64,000 nucleotides of DNA from an uncultured Pseudomonadota bacterium. GTDB taxonomy: Bacteria; Pseudomonadota; Gammaproteobacteria; Burkholderiales; Usitatibacteraceae. Location of the stretch: the NCBI GenBank assembly GCA_937898635.1, contig CALEJW010000044.1:1-64000 (forward strand). The letters are read 5' to 3'. Below, piece after piece: positions 8,546 through 17,909 of the stretch. A program made the position numbers and the translations under genes. Under the pieces are notes generated by a model. The model saw nothing but the letters and a program-made list of their open reading frames with translations. It was not told the DNA's origin and ran no database searches. Positions within the stretch are counted from its first letter, which is position 1, and every line of letters begins with the position of its first letter.

Positions 8546-8561
8546 CCGGGCGGGCCACGCG

Positions 8562-10334
8562 ATGAAGCTCCTCGTCATCACCCAGAGCCGCAACCGCGCC
8601 GGGCGCACGGTGCAGGTGCGCAAGGACGTCACCGCCGACTGGGTGCGCGTGGGGCGCAACGCCGCGAGCGAGGTCCTGCTCGCCGATCCGCGCATCGCCC
8701 TGAGCCAGGGCCTCATCGTCGACCGCAACGGCCCCGTCTATACCGAGGGCGAGATGGGCACGATGACGAGCACCACGCGCAAGGCCGTTCGCGCGGTGCG
8801 GCTGTCTCCCGGGACCACGCTCGACATCGGGCCCTACAAGGTGAGCGCCCTCGTCCCGCCGCCGGGCTACACGGGCGCGATCACCGTGGAACTGGTGCGC
8901 CCGGCGGAGAACGTGGCCGGGGAGTTCCTCACCCGGGCGGCGAAGCTCACGCTCGCCTCGCTTCGCCTGCCGAAGCGCGGCGTCGCGCTCGCCCTCTTCG
9001 CGCTCGTCGCGATCGCCTTCTTCCTGCTTCCCGCCGCGCGCGTCCTGGACCTGCCGTGGCGCCAGCCCGAGGGGGTCGCGATGGCGAGCGACCGCTTCTG
9101 GAACCCGGGGCCGGTGCTCCTCGCGCACCAGCCCGTGGAGTTGAAGTGCGAGGCCTGCCACCAGGTCGCGTTCCGCCAGGTGCTCGACGCGGCCTGCCTC
9201 GAGTGCCACGCGCGGATCGGCCACCACGTGGCGCCGGCGATGAAGCCCGCGGCGCTCTTCGAGGGACGGCGCTGCGCCGAATGCCACCGCGACCACAAGG
9301 GCGTGAAGGCCACCCACCGCGACGACGACCGCTTCTGCGCCGACTGCCACCGCGACATCCGCTCGCGGGCGAACGGCTCGCAGTCGCAGGACGTCTCCGA
9401 CTTCGCGAAGGACCATCCCGCGTTCCGGCTCTCGCTGCCGTCGGAGGCGGGCGCGAGGCGCGTGCGCCAGGGCGGCGCCCCGATCGAGGAGGCGAGCGGG
9501 CTCGTCTTCCCCCACGCGACGCACCTCGATCCCGCCGGCGTGAAGCACCCCGGCAAGGGACGCGTGGTGCTCGACTGCCAGGCCTGCCACCACGCCGACG
9601 CCTCGCGACGGGGCTTCGTGCCCGTGGCGATGAAGCGCGACTGCCAGGCCTGCCACCGGCTCGCCTTCGAGCCGGCGATGGGCGAGCGCGAGGTTCCCCA
9701 CGGCTCGCCCCGGGAGGCCATCACCGTCGTGCGCGAGTTCTACGCGAACCTCGCGCTCAACGGCACCGAGGACAGCTTCGAGAAGGCCTTCGGCGTGCCC
9801 GGCGCGGGGCTCCTGCGCCGCCCCGGCGTGCCTTCCGAGGAGGCGCGCCGGGCCGCGCTCGCGCTGGCGGGCGAGCGCGCGGAGCGCGCCACGCGCGAGC
9901 TCTTCGGCAGCCGCCTCGCCGCGAGCGGGCGCAAGTCCGAGCAGGTCTCGGAGGAGCTTTTCCAGGTGCGCGTGTGCAGCGCCTGCCACGAGATCGCCGA
10001 GCGCGAGGGCCCGGAAGGCACGCGCTGGGAGGTGGCTCCCGTGCGGCAGGTCTCGCGCTGGATGCCGAACGCGCGCTTCGACCACGCGAGCCACGCGCAG
10101 TCGAAGTGCGCCGACTGCCACGACGTCGCGCGCTCGAAGAAGAGCGCCGACGTGGCGATGCCGCGGATCGAGGCCTGCCGCGAATGCCACGGCGGCTCGC
10201 GGCCCGTCGAGCGCAAGGTCACTTCCAACTGCCTGCTCTGCCACGGCTTCCACGAGCAGAAGCACCCCTGGGATCCGCGCTTCGTGCCGAAGGCCGGGGC
10301 GCGCGTGGCGAAGGGGCCCGCCGTTGCCCATTGA
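8562..10334 (+). CDS. FHA-like domain - TM - decaheme cytochrome c fusion
   Basis: A 590-residue protein. Residues 1-100 resemble a forkhead-associated (FHA) fold: a strand-rich start, VRVGRNAASEVLLADPRIAL at 28-47, and a terminal strand VSAL. The Ser-x-x-His phosphopeptide-binding pair is not clear. Residues about 139-160 form one transmembrane helix. The remainder carries ten CXXCH motifs, the first at Cys196 (CEACH) and the last CLLCH near the C-terminus. The topology implied is FHA-like domain in the cytoplasm and ten c hemes in the periplasm. Many spare histidines suit bis-His ligation. It lies 16 bases after the putative cytochrome b gene and overlaps the next gene by 11 bases. Related proteins may exist as 'cytochrome c3 family' annotations. 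Confidence 0.8.
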   Translation: MKLLVITQSRNRAGRTVQVRKDVTADWVRVGRNAASEVLLADPRIALSQGLIVDRNGPVYTEGEMGTMTSTTRKAVRAVRLSPGTTLDIGPYKVSALVPPPGYTGAITVELVRPAENVAGEFLTRAAKLTLASLRLPKRGVALALFALVAIAFFLLPAARVLDLPWRQPEGVAMASDRFWNPGPVLLAHQPVELKCEACHQVAFRQVLDAACLECHARIGHHVAPAMKPAALFEGRRCAECHRDHKGVKATHRDDDRFCADCHRDIRSRANGSQSQDVSDFAKDHPAFRLSLPSEAGARRVRQGGAPIEEASGLVFPHATHLDPAGVKHPGKGRVVLDCQACHHADASRRGFVPVAMKRDCQACHRLAFEPAMGEREVPHGSPREAITVVREFYANLALNGTEDSFEKAFGVPGAGLLRRPGVPSEEARRAALALAGERAERATRELFGSRLAASGRKSEQVSEELFQVRVCSACHEIAEREGPEGTRWEVAPVRQVSRWMPNARFDHASHAQSKCADCHDVARSKKSADVAMPRIEACRECHGGSRPVERKVTSNCLLCHGFHEQKHPWDPRFVPKAGARVAKGPAVAH

Positions 10335-12237
10335 AGCCTGGCGCCTCGCCGCCGCGGCCCTCGTCCTCGCCGTCGCGGCCTGCTCCGGTTCCTCGGGCAA
10401 CCCGGGTTCGGGCGATTGCGTGCCCAATTGCAACGCGCCGGCCAAGGCGCTCACCGAGGACGAGGTGCGCCGCATCGTCGCGCAGGCCGTGGGCGAGGCC
10501 CAGGCGAGAGGGGCGCGCGCCACGATCGCGGTGGTCGATCGCGTGGGCAACGTGCTCGCCGCCTACCGCATGGACGGCGCGCGCGAGCGCTTCGACATCC
10601 TTTCCGGGCGCGGCGTGGAGGGCGCCCTCGACGGCATCCGCGACACGCTCCCCGCGACCGCCGCGGCGATCGCCAAGGCCATCACCGGCGCCTACCTCTC
10701 GTCCTCGGGCAACGCCTTTTCCACGCGCACGGCGAGCCAGATCGTGCAGCAGAACTTCCTGCCCGGGGAATCCAGGGCTCCTTCGGGACCGCTCTACGGC
10801 GTGCAGTTCTCGCAGCTTTCCTGCTCCGACGTGATGAGGAACCTCTCCCACGGCAGCGTCGGGCCGAAGCGCTCCCCGCTCGGCCTCGCGGCGGACCCGG
10901 GCGGCCTGCCGCTCTACAAGGACGGCGCCGTCGTGGGCGGCATCGGCGTGATGGCCGACGGCACCTACGGGCTGGACCTCTCGATCACCGACCGCGACGA
11001 GGACCTCGACGAGCTCATCGCCGTCGCGGGCGGCTGGGGATTCGCGCCGCCCGCGGACATCCGCGCCGAGCGCATCACCGCCGACGGCAAGACCTTCCGC
11101 TACGTCGATTCGGAGTCCCTCGCCGCGGATCCCGCGCGCGCGCCGGCGTTCGCCGCGCTGCCGGGCGCGCTGGTGGCGGTGGAGGGCTACGCGGACGCGG
11201 CCGTGCGCGCGGGTGTCGCCTTCGGCACGCCTGCCTCCGGCTACCGCGCCGCCACGGGAGCGCTCGCGGCGGTGGGGGCCTTCACCCTGGTCGACGGCGC
11301 GAACGCGGAGCGCTTCCCGGCGCGCGCGGCGGCGCTCGCGGGCGGGCCCGCGGCGGCCGAGGTCTCGCGCATCCTCGAGGAGGGGCTGCGCGTGGCGAAC
11401 CGCGCGCGCGCGCAGATCCGCCGTCCGCTCGGCTCCGCGGCCGAAGTCTCCGTGACGGTGGTCGACCTCGAGGGCGAGGTGCTCGGGCTCGCGCGCACCG
11501 CCGACGCGCCGATCTTCGGCACCGACGTCGCCGTGCAGAAGGCCCGCGGCGCGCTCCTCTTCTCGCGCGCCGACGCCGCCGCGCTCCTCGCGGCGCTGCC
11601 CGATGCCGCGTACCTGTCGCCCGCCGGCACGACTGCCTCGATCGCCGCCTACGCGGGCGCGATGCGCGCCTTCGTGGGCGAGGGCGGCTCCCTCGACGGG
11701 CGCGTCGCCTGGTCGATGCGGGCCATCGGGAACCTCCACCGGCCGAGCTTTCCCGACGGCCTGGACGGCACGCCGCCCGGCCCGCTCTCCAAGGGCTTCG
11801 ACACCTGGAGCCCGTTCAACGTGGGCTTCCAGCTCGACCTCGTGCACAACCAGCTGGTGAAGGCGGCGGCGACGGGCGACGCCTCGACGGGCTGCGCGGG
11901 CCGCGCGCCGCTGGGCGCTCCCGCAGGCACGCCGGACGCGGGGCTCGCCGTCGCGCGCAACGGCATCCAGATCTTCCCCGGCGGCATGCCCCTGTACCGC
12001 AACGGCGCGCTCGTGGGCGCGGTGGGCGTCTCCGGCGACGGCGTGGACCAGGACGACATGGTGGCGCTGCTCGGGGTGGCCAATGCCGCGAAGGCGCTGG
12101 GCACCGGGCTCGGGCACGCGGCCCCCGCGATGCGCGCCGACACGCTCGCGCCCCTGGGCGTGCGCCTGCGCTACGCGCAGTGCCCGCAGTCGCCCTTCAA
12201 CGACTCGACGCAGCAGGACGCCTGTGCGGGCCTCTGA
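10324..12237 (+). CDS. tandem GlcG/HbpS-type heme-binding domain lipoprotein
   Basis: A 637-residue protein. TTG is the likely start. A lipobox-like AVAAC precedes Ser-rich sequence, suggesting a lipoprotein. Two copies of the GlcG/HbpS (DUF336) fold can be seen. The first spans about residues 38-230 (TIAVVDRVGNVLAAYRMDG, ending PLYKDGAVVGGIGVM). The second spans about 350-600 (VSVTVVDLEGEVLGLAR, ending MPLYRNGALVGAVGVSGDG). Members of this family bind heme or sense redox stress in Streptomyces HbpS; function elsewhere is mostly unknown. The gene overlaps its upstream neighbour by 11 bases and its downstream neighbour by 14, so it belongs to the cytochrome operon. Confidence 0.75.
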   Translation: MPIEAWRLAAAALVLAVAACSGSSGNPGSGDCVPNCNAPAKALTEDEVRRIVAQAVGEAQARGARATIAVVDRVGNVLAAYRMDGARERFDILSGRGVEGALDGIRDTLPATAAAIAKAITGAYLSSSGNAFSTRTASQIVQQNFLPGESRAPSGPLYGVQFSQLSCSDVMRNLSHGSVGPKRSPLGLAADPGGLPLYKDGAVVGGIGVMADGTYGLDLSITDRDEDLDELIAVAGGWGFAPPADIRAERITADGKTFRYVDSESLAADPARAPAFAALPGALVAVEGYADAAVRAGVAFGTPASGYRAATGALAAVGAFTLVDGANAERFPARAAALAGGPAAAEVSRILEEGLRVANRARAQIRRPLGSAAEVSVTVVDLEGEVLGLARTADAPIFGTDVAVQKARGALLFSRADAAALLAALPDAAYLSPAGTTASIAAYAGAMRAFVGEGGSLDGRVAWSMRAIGNLHRPSFPDGLDGTPPGPLSKGFDTWSPFNVGFQLDLVHNQLVKAAATGDASTGCAGRAPLGAPAGTPDAGLAVARNGIQIFPGGMPLYRNGALVGAVGVSGDGVDQDDMVALLGVANAAKALGTGLGHAAPAMRADTLAPLGVRLRYAQCPQSPFNDSTQQDACAGL

Positions 12238-14092
12238 GACATGGCCCGCCGCCCGGAGGGCCGCGCTGGCGGCCGCGCTCTTCGCCCTCGCGCCGGGAGC
12301 GCTCGCGCAGGAAGGGCTCAAGCCGCCGGTGAACGAGGACCAGAAGCTCCCGCCGGAGCGGCCGGCCGACCGCGAGATCCAGCCGCGCCGCCCGGGAGAG
12401 TCGAAGCCCCTCGAGTTCTTTCCGCCGCCCGCGCACCCGAGCCAGGTCCCGGGGCCGCTGCCGGGTGCGCCCCGCGCGTCGCTCCCGGTGCCGGACCGCT
12501 GGCGGATCATGCAGGCGCTGGGCTTCAAGTTCCCGCCCACCGATCCCTACAACCAGAACATCCTCAAGGGCGACCTGCCCATCGGCGACGACCCGTGGCT
12601 GCGCGAGCGCTTCCCGGAACTCGCGCGGCGGCTCTCCCCGGACTGGTTCTTCAACCTGGGCCTGGTCTCCGACACGCTGGTGGAGGCGCGCCGGCTGCCC
12701 ACGCCGGTGGGCGCGCAGACGACCGAGCGCCCGGGCGCCTACGACGTCTTCGGCGCGGGCCGCCAGTCCACCGTCGCGCAGACGATCATCGCCTCGTTCG
12801 CGCTCATCAAGGGCGACACCACGTTCAAGCCGCCGGACTACGAGTTCCGCTTCGTCCCCGCCTTCAACGTGAACCAGTCGCGCGTGGAGGAGGTGAGGGC
12901 GCTTCGCATCGACCCGCGCGCCGGCACGCGCCGCACCGACAACCACGTGGGCGTGCAGGAGCTCTTCGCCGACGTGCACCTGCGAAACGTCTCGGTGCGC
13001 TACGACTTCGACTCCCTGCGCGCCGGCATCCAGCCCTTCATCTCCGACTTCCGCGGCTTCGTCTTCCAGGACGTCCCCCTGGGGCTGCGCCTCTTCGGCA
13101 CCCGCGACAACAACCTCTGGCAGTACAACCTCGCGTGGTTCCGGCGCGTGGAGAAGGACACGAACTCGGGGCTGAACGACGTCACCGCGCGGCTGCGGCG
13201 CGACGACGTCCTCGCGGCCAACGCCTACCGGCAGGACTTCCCGGCGCTCGGATTCACCACGCAGGCGACGGCGCTCCTCAACGTGAACCGCGAGGGCAAG
13301 GGCGCCTACTACAACAACAACGGCTTCCTCGAGAGGCCCTCGTCGCTCGGCGACGAGCGCCCGCACGACTACACGGTGGCCTACCTGGGGCTGAACGGCG
13401 ACGGGCACTTCGGGCGCTGGAACCTGCAGGCCTCGCTCTACGCGGCGCTGGGCCGCGACGAGCGCCACCCGCTCGCCGGCCGCGCCCAGGACATCCGCGC
13501 GGCCTTCGCGGCGGCCGAGCTCTCGCGCGACTTCAGCTGGCTGCGGCTGCGCCTGAGCGCGCTCGCCGCCTCGGGCGACCGCGATCCCTTCGACGGGAAG
13601 GCGACGGGCTTCGACGCCATCTTCGAGAATCCCCAGTTCGCCGGTGCCGACACGAGCTTCTGGATCCGCCAGGCGGTGCCGCTGGTGGGCGGCGGCGGCG
13701 TGGCCCTCTCGGGGCGCAACGGCGTGCTGCCGAGCCTTCGCTCGTCGAAGGACCAGGGGCAGTCCAACTTCGTGAACCCCGGGCTGCTGCTCCTCGGCGC
13801 GGGCGCCGACGCGGACCTGACGCCGCAGCTGCGCGCCATCGCGAACGTCTCCTACCTGCGCTTCCAGGACACCACCGTGCTGGGCGTGCTGCGGAACCAA
13901 TCCCCGCCCGACCGCGAGATCGGCTGGGATGTCTCCGCGGCCGTGCAGTACCGTCCCTTCATGAGCCAGAACGTGGTCCTCAACGCCTCGGCCGCGGCAC
14001 TCCTGCCGGGCCGGGGCTTGAAGCAGCTCTACGACGAGGACCGGCGCGGGCCCCAGTACTCGATCCTCGTGAACCTCCTCCTCACCTACTGA
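12224..14092 (+). CDS. predicted outer-membrane beta-barrel protein
   Basis: A 622-residue protein from the GTG at 12224. The start was chosen because it gives a signal peptide (AALAAALFALAPGALAQ) directly. A Pro-rich segment follows (about 30-90). After that come many alternating polar/aromatic strands (for example YEFRFVPAFNVNQ, VSVRYDFDSLRAGIQPF, NLQASLYAALGRD, LRAIANVSYLRF). The last residues, QYSILVNLLLTY, end in an aromatic residue, typical of a BamA-targeted barrel. It has no CXXCH. Between multiheme cytochrome genes it could be the porin sheath of a porin-cytochrome conduit. Sequence alone does not identify it as MtrB or PioB. Confidence 0.7.
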   Translation: MRASETWPAARRAALAAALFALAPGALAQEGLKPPVNEDQKLPPERPADREIQPRRPGESKPLEFFPPPAHPSQVPGPLPGAPRASLPVPDRWRIMQALGFKFPPTDPYNQNILKGDLPIGDDPWLRERFPELARRLSPDWFFNLGLVSDTLVEARRLPTPVGAQTTERPGAYDVFGAGRQSTVAQTIIASFALIKGDTTFKPPDYEFRFVPAFNVNQSRVEEVRALRIDPRAGTRRTDNHVGVQELFADVHLRNVSVRYDFDSLRAGIQPFISDFRGFVFQDVPLGLRLFGTRDNNLWQYNLAWFRRVEKDTNSGLNDVTARLRRDDVLAANAYRQDFPALGFTTQATALLNVNREGKGAYYNNNGFLERPSSLGDERPHDYTVAYLGLNGDGHFGRWNLQASLYAALGRDERHPLAGRAQDIRAAFAAAELSRDFSWLRLRLSALAASGDRDPFDGKATGFDAIFENPQFAGADTSFWIRQAVPLVGGGGVALSGRNGVLPSLRSSKDQGQSNFVNPGLLLLGAGADADLTPQLRAIANVSYLRFQDTTVLGVLRNQSPPDREIGWDVSAAVQYRPFMSQNVVLNASAAALLPGRGLKQLYDEDRRGPQYSILVNLLLTY

Positions 14093-14114
14093 CGCCGACC
14101 GGGCGGATGCCGAG

Positions 14115-17100
14115 ATGAAAAGACCGATCCTCGCCGTGGCTGCCGCCGTCCTCGCCCTCGCGGTGCAGGCCGGCTCCGGCGGCGGCGCGCCGGCCGGGTC
14201 CCTCGCGGCGGCGCACCCGCCGGCGCCGGAACGGCAGACGCCCGCCGAGGCCCGCGCCAAGAGCGAGGGCTGCGCGAGCTGCCACTCGGCCACCGACCGC
14301 CACACCATGCACCAGAACCCGGCCGTGGTCCTGGGCTGCGCCGATTGCCACGGCGGCGACCCGAAGGTCGCGAAGCCCGCCGGGGCGCAGCGCGGGGACG
14401 CCGCCTACCGCGACGCGCTCGAGCGATCCCACGTGCTGCCGCGCGACCGGAAGGCCTGGAACTGGCCCGCGAGCGCCAATCCCGAGGGCAGCTACACGCT
14501 CCTGAACCGCGAGTCGCCGGAATTCATCCGCTTCATGAACCCGGGCGACCTGCGCGTCGCCCGCGAGGCCTGCGGCGCGTGCCACCTCCCCATCATCCAG
14601 GCCTCGGAGCGAAGCCTCATGTCCACTTCGGCCATGCTCTGGGGCGGCGCGGCCTACAACAACGGGATCCTGCCCTTCAAGCGCTACATCCTCGGCGAGG
14701 CCTACACGCGGGAAGGCGTGGGCGCCACCCTCGTGAACCCGGTGAAGCCCACCGACTTCCTCGTCGCGAAGGGGATACTCTCGAGCGTGACGGCGCTGCC
14801 GGCCTGGGAGACGATCCCGCCCGCGGACGTCTTCCGCGTCTTCGAGCGCGGCGGGCGGGTGATCTCCTCGCTCTTCCCCGAGATCGGGCTGCCCAACAAC
14901 ACCGGCATCCTGCAGCGCCTGGACGAGCCCGGGCGCCCGGACCTCAAGCAGTCCAACCGCGGCCCCGGCACGGGCAGCCGCATCGCGGTGCCCGTCATCA
15001 ACATCACCAAGACGCGCCTGAACGACCCGCACCTGTGGTTCCTCGGCACCAACGAGCAGCCCGGCGACTACCGCTCCTCCGGGTGCAGCGCCTGCCACGC
15101 GGTGTACGCCAACGACCGCGACGCGAAGCACTCGGGGATCTACGCGAAGTACGGGCACTCGGGCGGGACGGCGACGAAGGACCCGACCATCGCGAAGGGC
15201 GAGCCGGGGCATCCCATCCGCCACGAGTTCACGCGCGCCATCCCCTCCTCGCAGTGCATGGTCTGCCACATGCACCAGCCCAACGTGTTCGTGAACTCCT
15301 ACTACGGCACGATCATGTGGGACTACGAGTCGGACGCGCCGCACATGTGGCCGGCGAAGCAGAAGTACCCCACGCACGACGAGGCGAGGAAGATCCTCTC
15401 GCGCAACCCCGAGGAGGCGGCCATCCGCGGCCTGTGGGGCGACCCGGAGTTCCTGAAGAACGTCGCGAGCCTCAACCCGAAGCTCCAGGACACGCAGTTC
15501 GCCGACTACCACGGCCACGGCTGGAACTTCCGCGCGGTCTTCAAGCGCGACCGCAAGGGCACGCTCCTCGACAAGGACGGCAAGGCCGTCTCCGACGGGG
15601 ACCCGCAGAAGTTCAAGAAGGCGGTCCACCTCACCTCGATCCACCTGGACGTGGGCTTCCACTGCGTCGACTGCCACTTCGCCCAGGACATGCACGGCAA
15701 CGGCCACCTCTACGGCGAGGTGGCGGCGGCGGTGGAGATCGACTGCCGCGACTGCCACGGCACCGCGGACAAGTACCCGACGCTTCGCACTTCCGGGCCC
15801 GCCGCGCGGCCGGGCGGCATGGACATGTCGCTCCTGCGGACCCAGGACGGGCGCAAGCGCTTCGAGTGGCGCGAGGGCAGGCTCTTCCAGCGTTCCGCCA
15901 TCTACCCGGACCTCGAGTGGGAGATGTCGCTGGTGAAGGACACGGTGACCCCGGGCAACGCGCACTACAACGAGAAGGCCGCGCGCGCGAAGCTCATGCG
16001 CACGGGGGAGGCGGGCCGCCAGGGCGAGTGGGGCCCGGGCGGGGGCGACCATGCGCACGCCGACGAGAAGATGACCTGCTTCACCTGCCACCTCTCCTGG
16101 ACCACGAGCTGCGGCGGCTGCCACCTGCCCATCCAGGCCAACTGGAAGACCGAGCGCCAGCACTACGAGGGGGGCGAGACCCGCAACTACGCCACCTACA
16201 ACCCGCAGGTCGCCCGCGACGAGATGTTCCAGCTCGGGCGCCACGGGCCGGTGAAGGGCGGGCGCATCGCGCCGGTGCGCTCCTCCTCGGCCCTCGTGCT
16301 CTCCTCGACCAACATCAACCGGGAGCGGATCTACATCCAGCAGCCGCCGGTGGCCGCGAGCGGCTTCTCCTCGCAGGCCTTCGCGCCGCACTACCCGCAC
16401 ACGGAACGAAAGACCGAGACCAAGGGCTGTTCCGACTGCCACGTCTCGGACGCGAACGACAACAACGCGATCATGGCGCAGATGCTGCTGCACGGGACCA
16501 ACTTCGTGAACTTCGTGGGCTTCAACGCCTGGATGGGCCAGGAACGCCACGTGCAGGCGGTGCAGGTCACGGAGTGGGAAGAGCCGCAGGCGGTCATCGG
16601 CAGCTACCTGCACCGCTACGCCTACCCGGACTGGTACGCCGACCACGAGAAGCGCGGGCGGCGCCTCGCCGAGGCCCACGACCACGCCGCCCGGGGGCCC
16701 GCGAACTGCGTGGCGCTGCGCGGGGAGTACCTGTACTCGGCCGAGGGCGAGGGCGGGATGCGCGTCTACGACGTCGCCTCCATCGCGAACAAGGGCGTCT
16801 CGCAGCGCATCGTCACGGCGCCCTTCTCGCCGCTGGGCCACGACACGCGCGTCGCCTCGGGCAACGCGACCTGCGTGGCGCTGCCCACCAACCAGCCGAT
16901 CGCCCCGGCGCGCAACCAGGGCGAGCTCATGCGCGTCACCAACCAGGAGCAGCCCTTCCACCCGGTCTACAACTACGCCGTGATCACCGACGCCGGGGAA
17001 GGGCTCATCCTCGTGGACGTGAACACGCTGGCCGACGGGGAGCCGCGCAACAACTTCCTCGCGCGCGCCGTGACCTGGAACGCGGAGGGCATCCTGAAGG

Positions 17101-17909
17101 GCGCGCGCCACGTGACGCTCGGGGGGCGGTACGCCTACGTGGCCGCGGACGCGGGCCTCGTCGTGGTGGACCTCGACGATCCCCTGAAGCCCCGCACGGC
17201 CGCGGTGGTGCCGGTGAAGGGCGCGCGCGCCTCGGCGCTGCAATTCCGCTACCTCTTCGTGGCGAGCGACGCTGGCCTCGAGGTGATCGACGTGACGGTT
17301 CCCGCGAAGGCCGCGCTCGTCGCGGGCGCCCGCGTGCCCCTCGCCGACGCGCGTCGCGTCTACGTCGCGCGCACCTACGCCTACGTCGCGGCGGGCCGGG
17401 CCGGGCTCGCGATCATCGACGTGGAAAAGCCGGCGTCCCCGCGGCTCTTCCGGATGTTCGACGACGGCGGGAAGCTGAACGACGCCCGCGACGTGGTGGT
17501 GGCGACCACCAACGCCTCGGCCATCGCCTACGTCGCCGACGGCGCCAACGGCCTGAAGGTGCTGCAGCTCACCTCGCCGGAGATCCAGCCGAAGTTCTAC
17601 GGCTTCAGCCCGGAGCCGATGCCGCGCGTGATCGCCTGGCGCGACACCGCCTCGCCCGCGCTCTCGCTCGCCAAGGGCCTGGACCGCGACCGCGCCGTGG
17701 ACGAGACGGGCGGGCAGATCGCCGTCTTCGGGCGCATCGGCGCGCGGCCCTTCACGCACGAGGAGCAGCGCAGGTTCTACCTGCGGCCCGACGGCAGCGT
17801 CTGGACCGTGAGCGACACCGGCAGGCCCGGGGACTTCCGCGACGGGCGGCCGCCGGCCGATCGCGCCCCGAAACCCCGCGGCGAGACGAGGAAGGCGGAG
17901 GTCCGATGA
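14115..17909 (+). CDS. decaheme cytochrome c with LVIVD-repeat propeller
   Basis: A 1264-residue secreted protein with an N-terminal signal sequence (MKRPILAVAAAVLALAVQA). Ten CXXCH motifs lie between about residues 53 and 777 (CASCH, CADCH, CGACH, CSACH, CMVCH, CVDCH, CRDCH, CFTCH, CGGCH, CSDCH). From about residue 860 to 1165 there are five LVIVD-type repeats, each of the form YAYVAADAGLVVVDLDDP. These are predicted to form a beta-propeller, a common surface-binding fold. The combination suggests a large periplasmic or surface electron carrier with its own docking domain. It starts 22 bases after the barrel gene and overlaps the next cytochrome gene by four bases. Confidence 0.85.
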   Translation: MKRPILAVAAAVLALAVQAGSGGGAPAGSLAAAHPPAPERQTPAEARAKSEGCASCHSATDRHTMHQNPAVVLGCADCHGGDPKVAKPAGAQRGDAAYRDALERSHVLPRDRKAWNWPASANPEGSYTLLNRESPEFIRFMNPGDLRVAREACGACHLPIIQASERSLMSTSAMLWGGAAYNNGILPFKRYILGEAYTREGVGATLVNPVKPTDFLVAKGILSSVTALPAWETIPPADVFRVFERGGRVISSLFPEIGLPNNTGILQRLDEPGRPDLKQSNRGPGTGSRIAVPVINITKTRLNDPHLWFLGTNEQPGDYRSSGCSACHAVYANDRDAKHSGIYAKYGHSGGTATKDPTIAKGEPGHPIRHEFTRAIPSSQCMVCHMHQPNVFVNSYYGTIMWDYESDAPHMWPAKQKYPTHDEARKILSRNPEEAAIRGLWGDPEFLKNVASLNPKLQDTQFADYHGHGWNFRAVFKRDRKGTLLDKDGKAVSDGDPQKFKKAVHLTSIHLDVGFHCVDCHFAQDMHGNGHLYGEVAAAVEIDCRDCHGTADKYPTLRTSGPAARPGGMDMSLLRTQDGRKRFEWREGRLFQRSAIYPDLEWEMSLVKDTVTPGNAHYNEKAARAKLMRTGEAGRQGEWGPGGGDHAHADEKMTCFTCHLSWTTSCGGCHLPIQANWKTERQHYEGGETRNYATYNPQVARDEMFQLGRHGPVKGGRIAPVRSSSALVLSSTNINRERIYIQQPPVAASGFSSQAFAPHYPHTERKTETKGCSDCHVSDANDNNAIMAQMLLHGTNFVNFVGFNAWMGQERHVQAVQVTEWEEPQAVIGSYLHRYAYPDWYADHEKRGRRLAEAHDHAARGPANCVALRGEYLYSAEGEGGMRVYDVASIANKGVSQRIVTAPFSPLGHDTRVASGNATCVALPTNQPIAPARNQGELMRVTNQEQPFHPVYNYAVITDAGEGLILVDVNTLADGEPRNNFLARAVTWNAEGILKGARHVTLGGRYAYVAADAGLVVVDLDDPLKPRTAAVVPVKGARASALQFRYLFVASDAGLEVIDVTVPAKAALVAGARVPLADARRVYVARTYAYVAAGRAGLAIIDVEKPASPRLFRMFDDGGKLNDARDVVVATTNASAIAYVADGANGLKVLQLTSPEIQPKFYGFSPEPMPRVIAWRDTASPALSLAKGLDRDRAVDETGGQIAVFGRIGARPFTHEEQRRFYLRPDGSVWTVSDTGRPGDFRDGRPPADRAPKPRGETRKAEVR

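Noticed and set aside
12224..14092. MtrB/PioB identity for the barrel protein
   Set aside because: Position and barrel features fit, but I could not see the CXXC of many MtrB proteins or any clear family signature, so only 'predicted outer-membrane barrel' is claimed.
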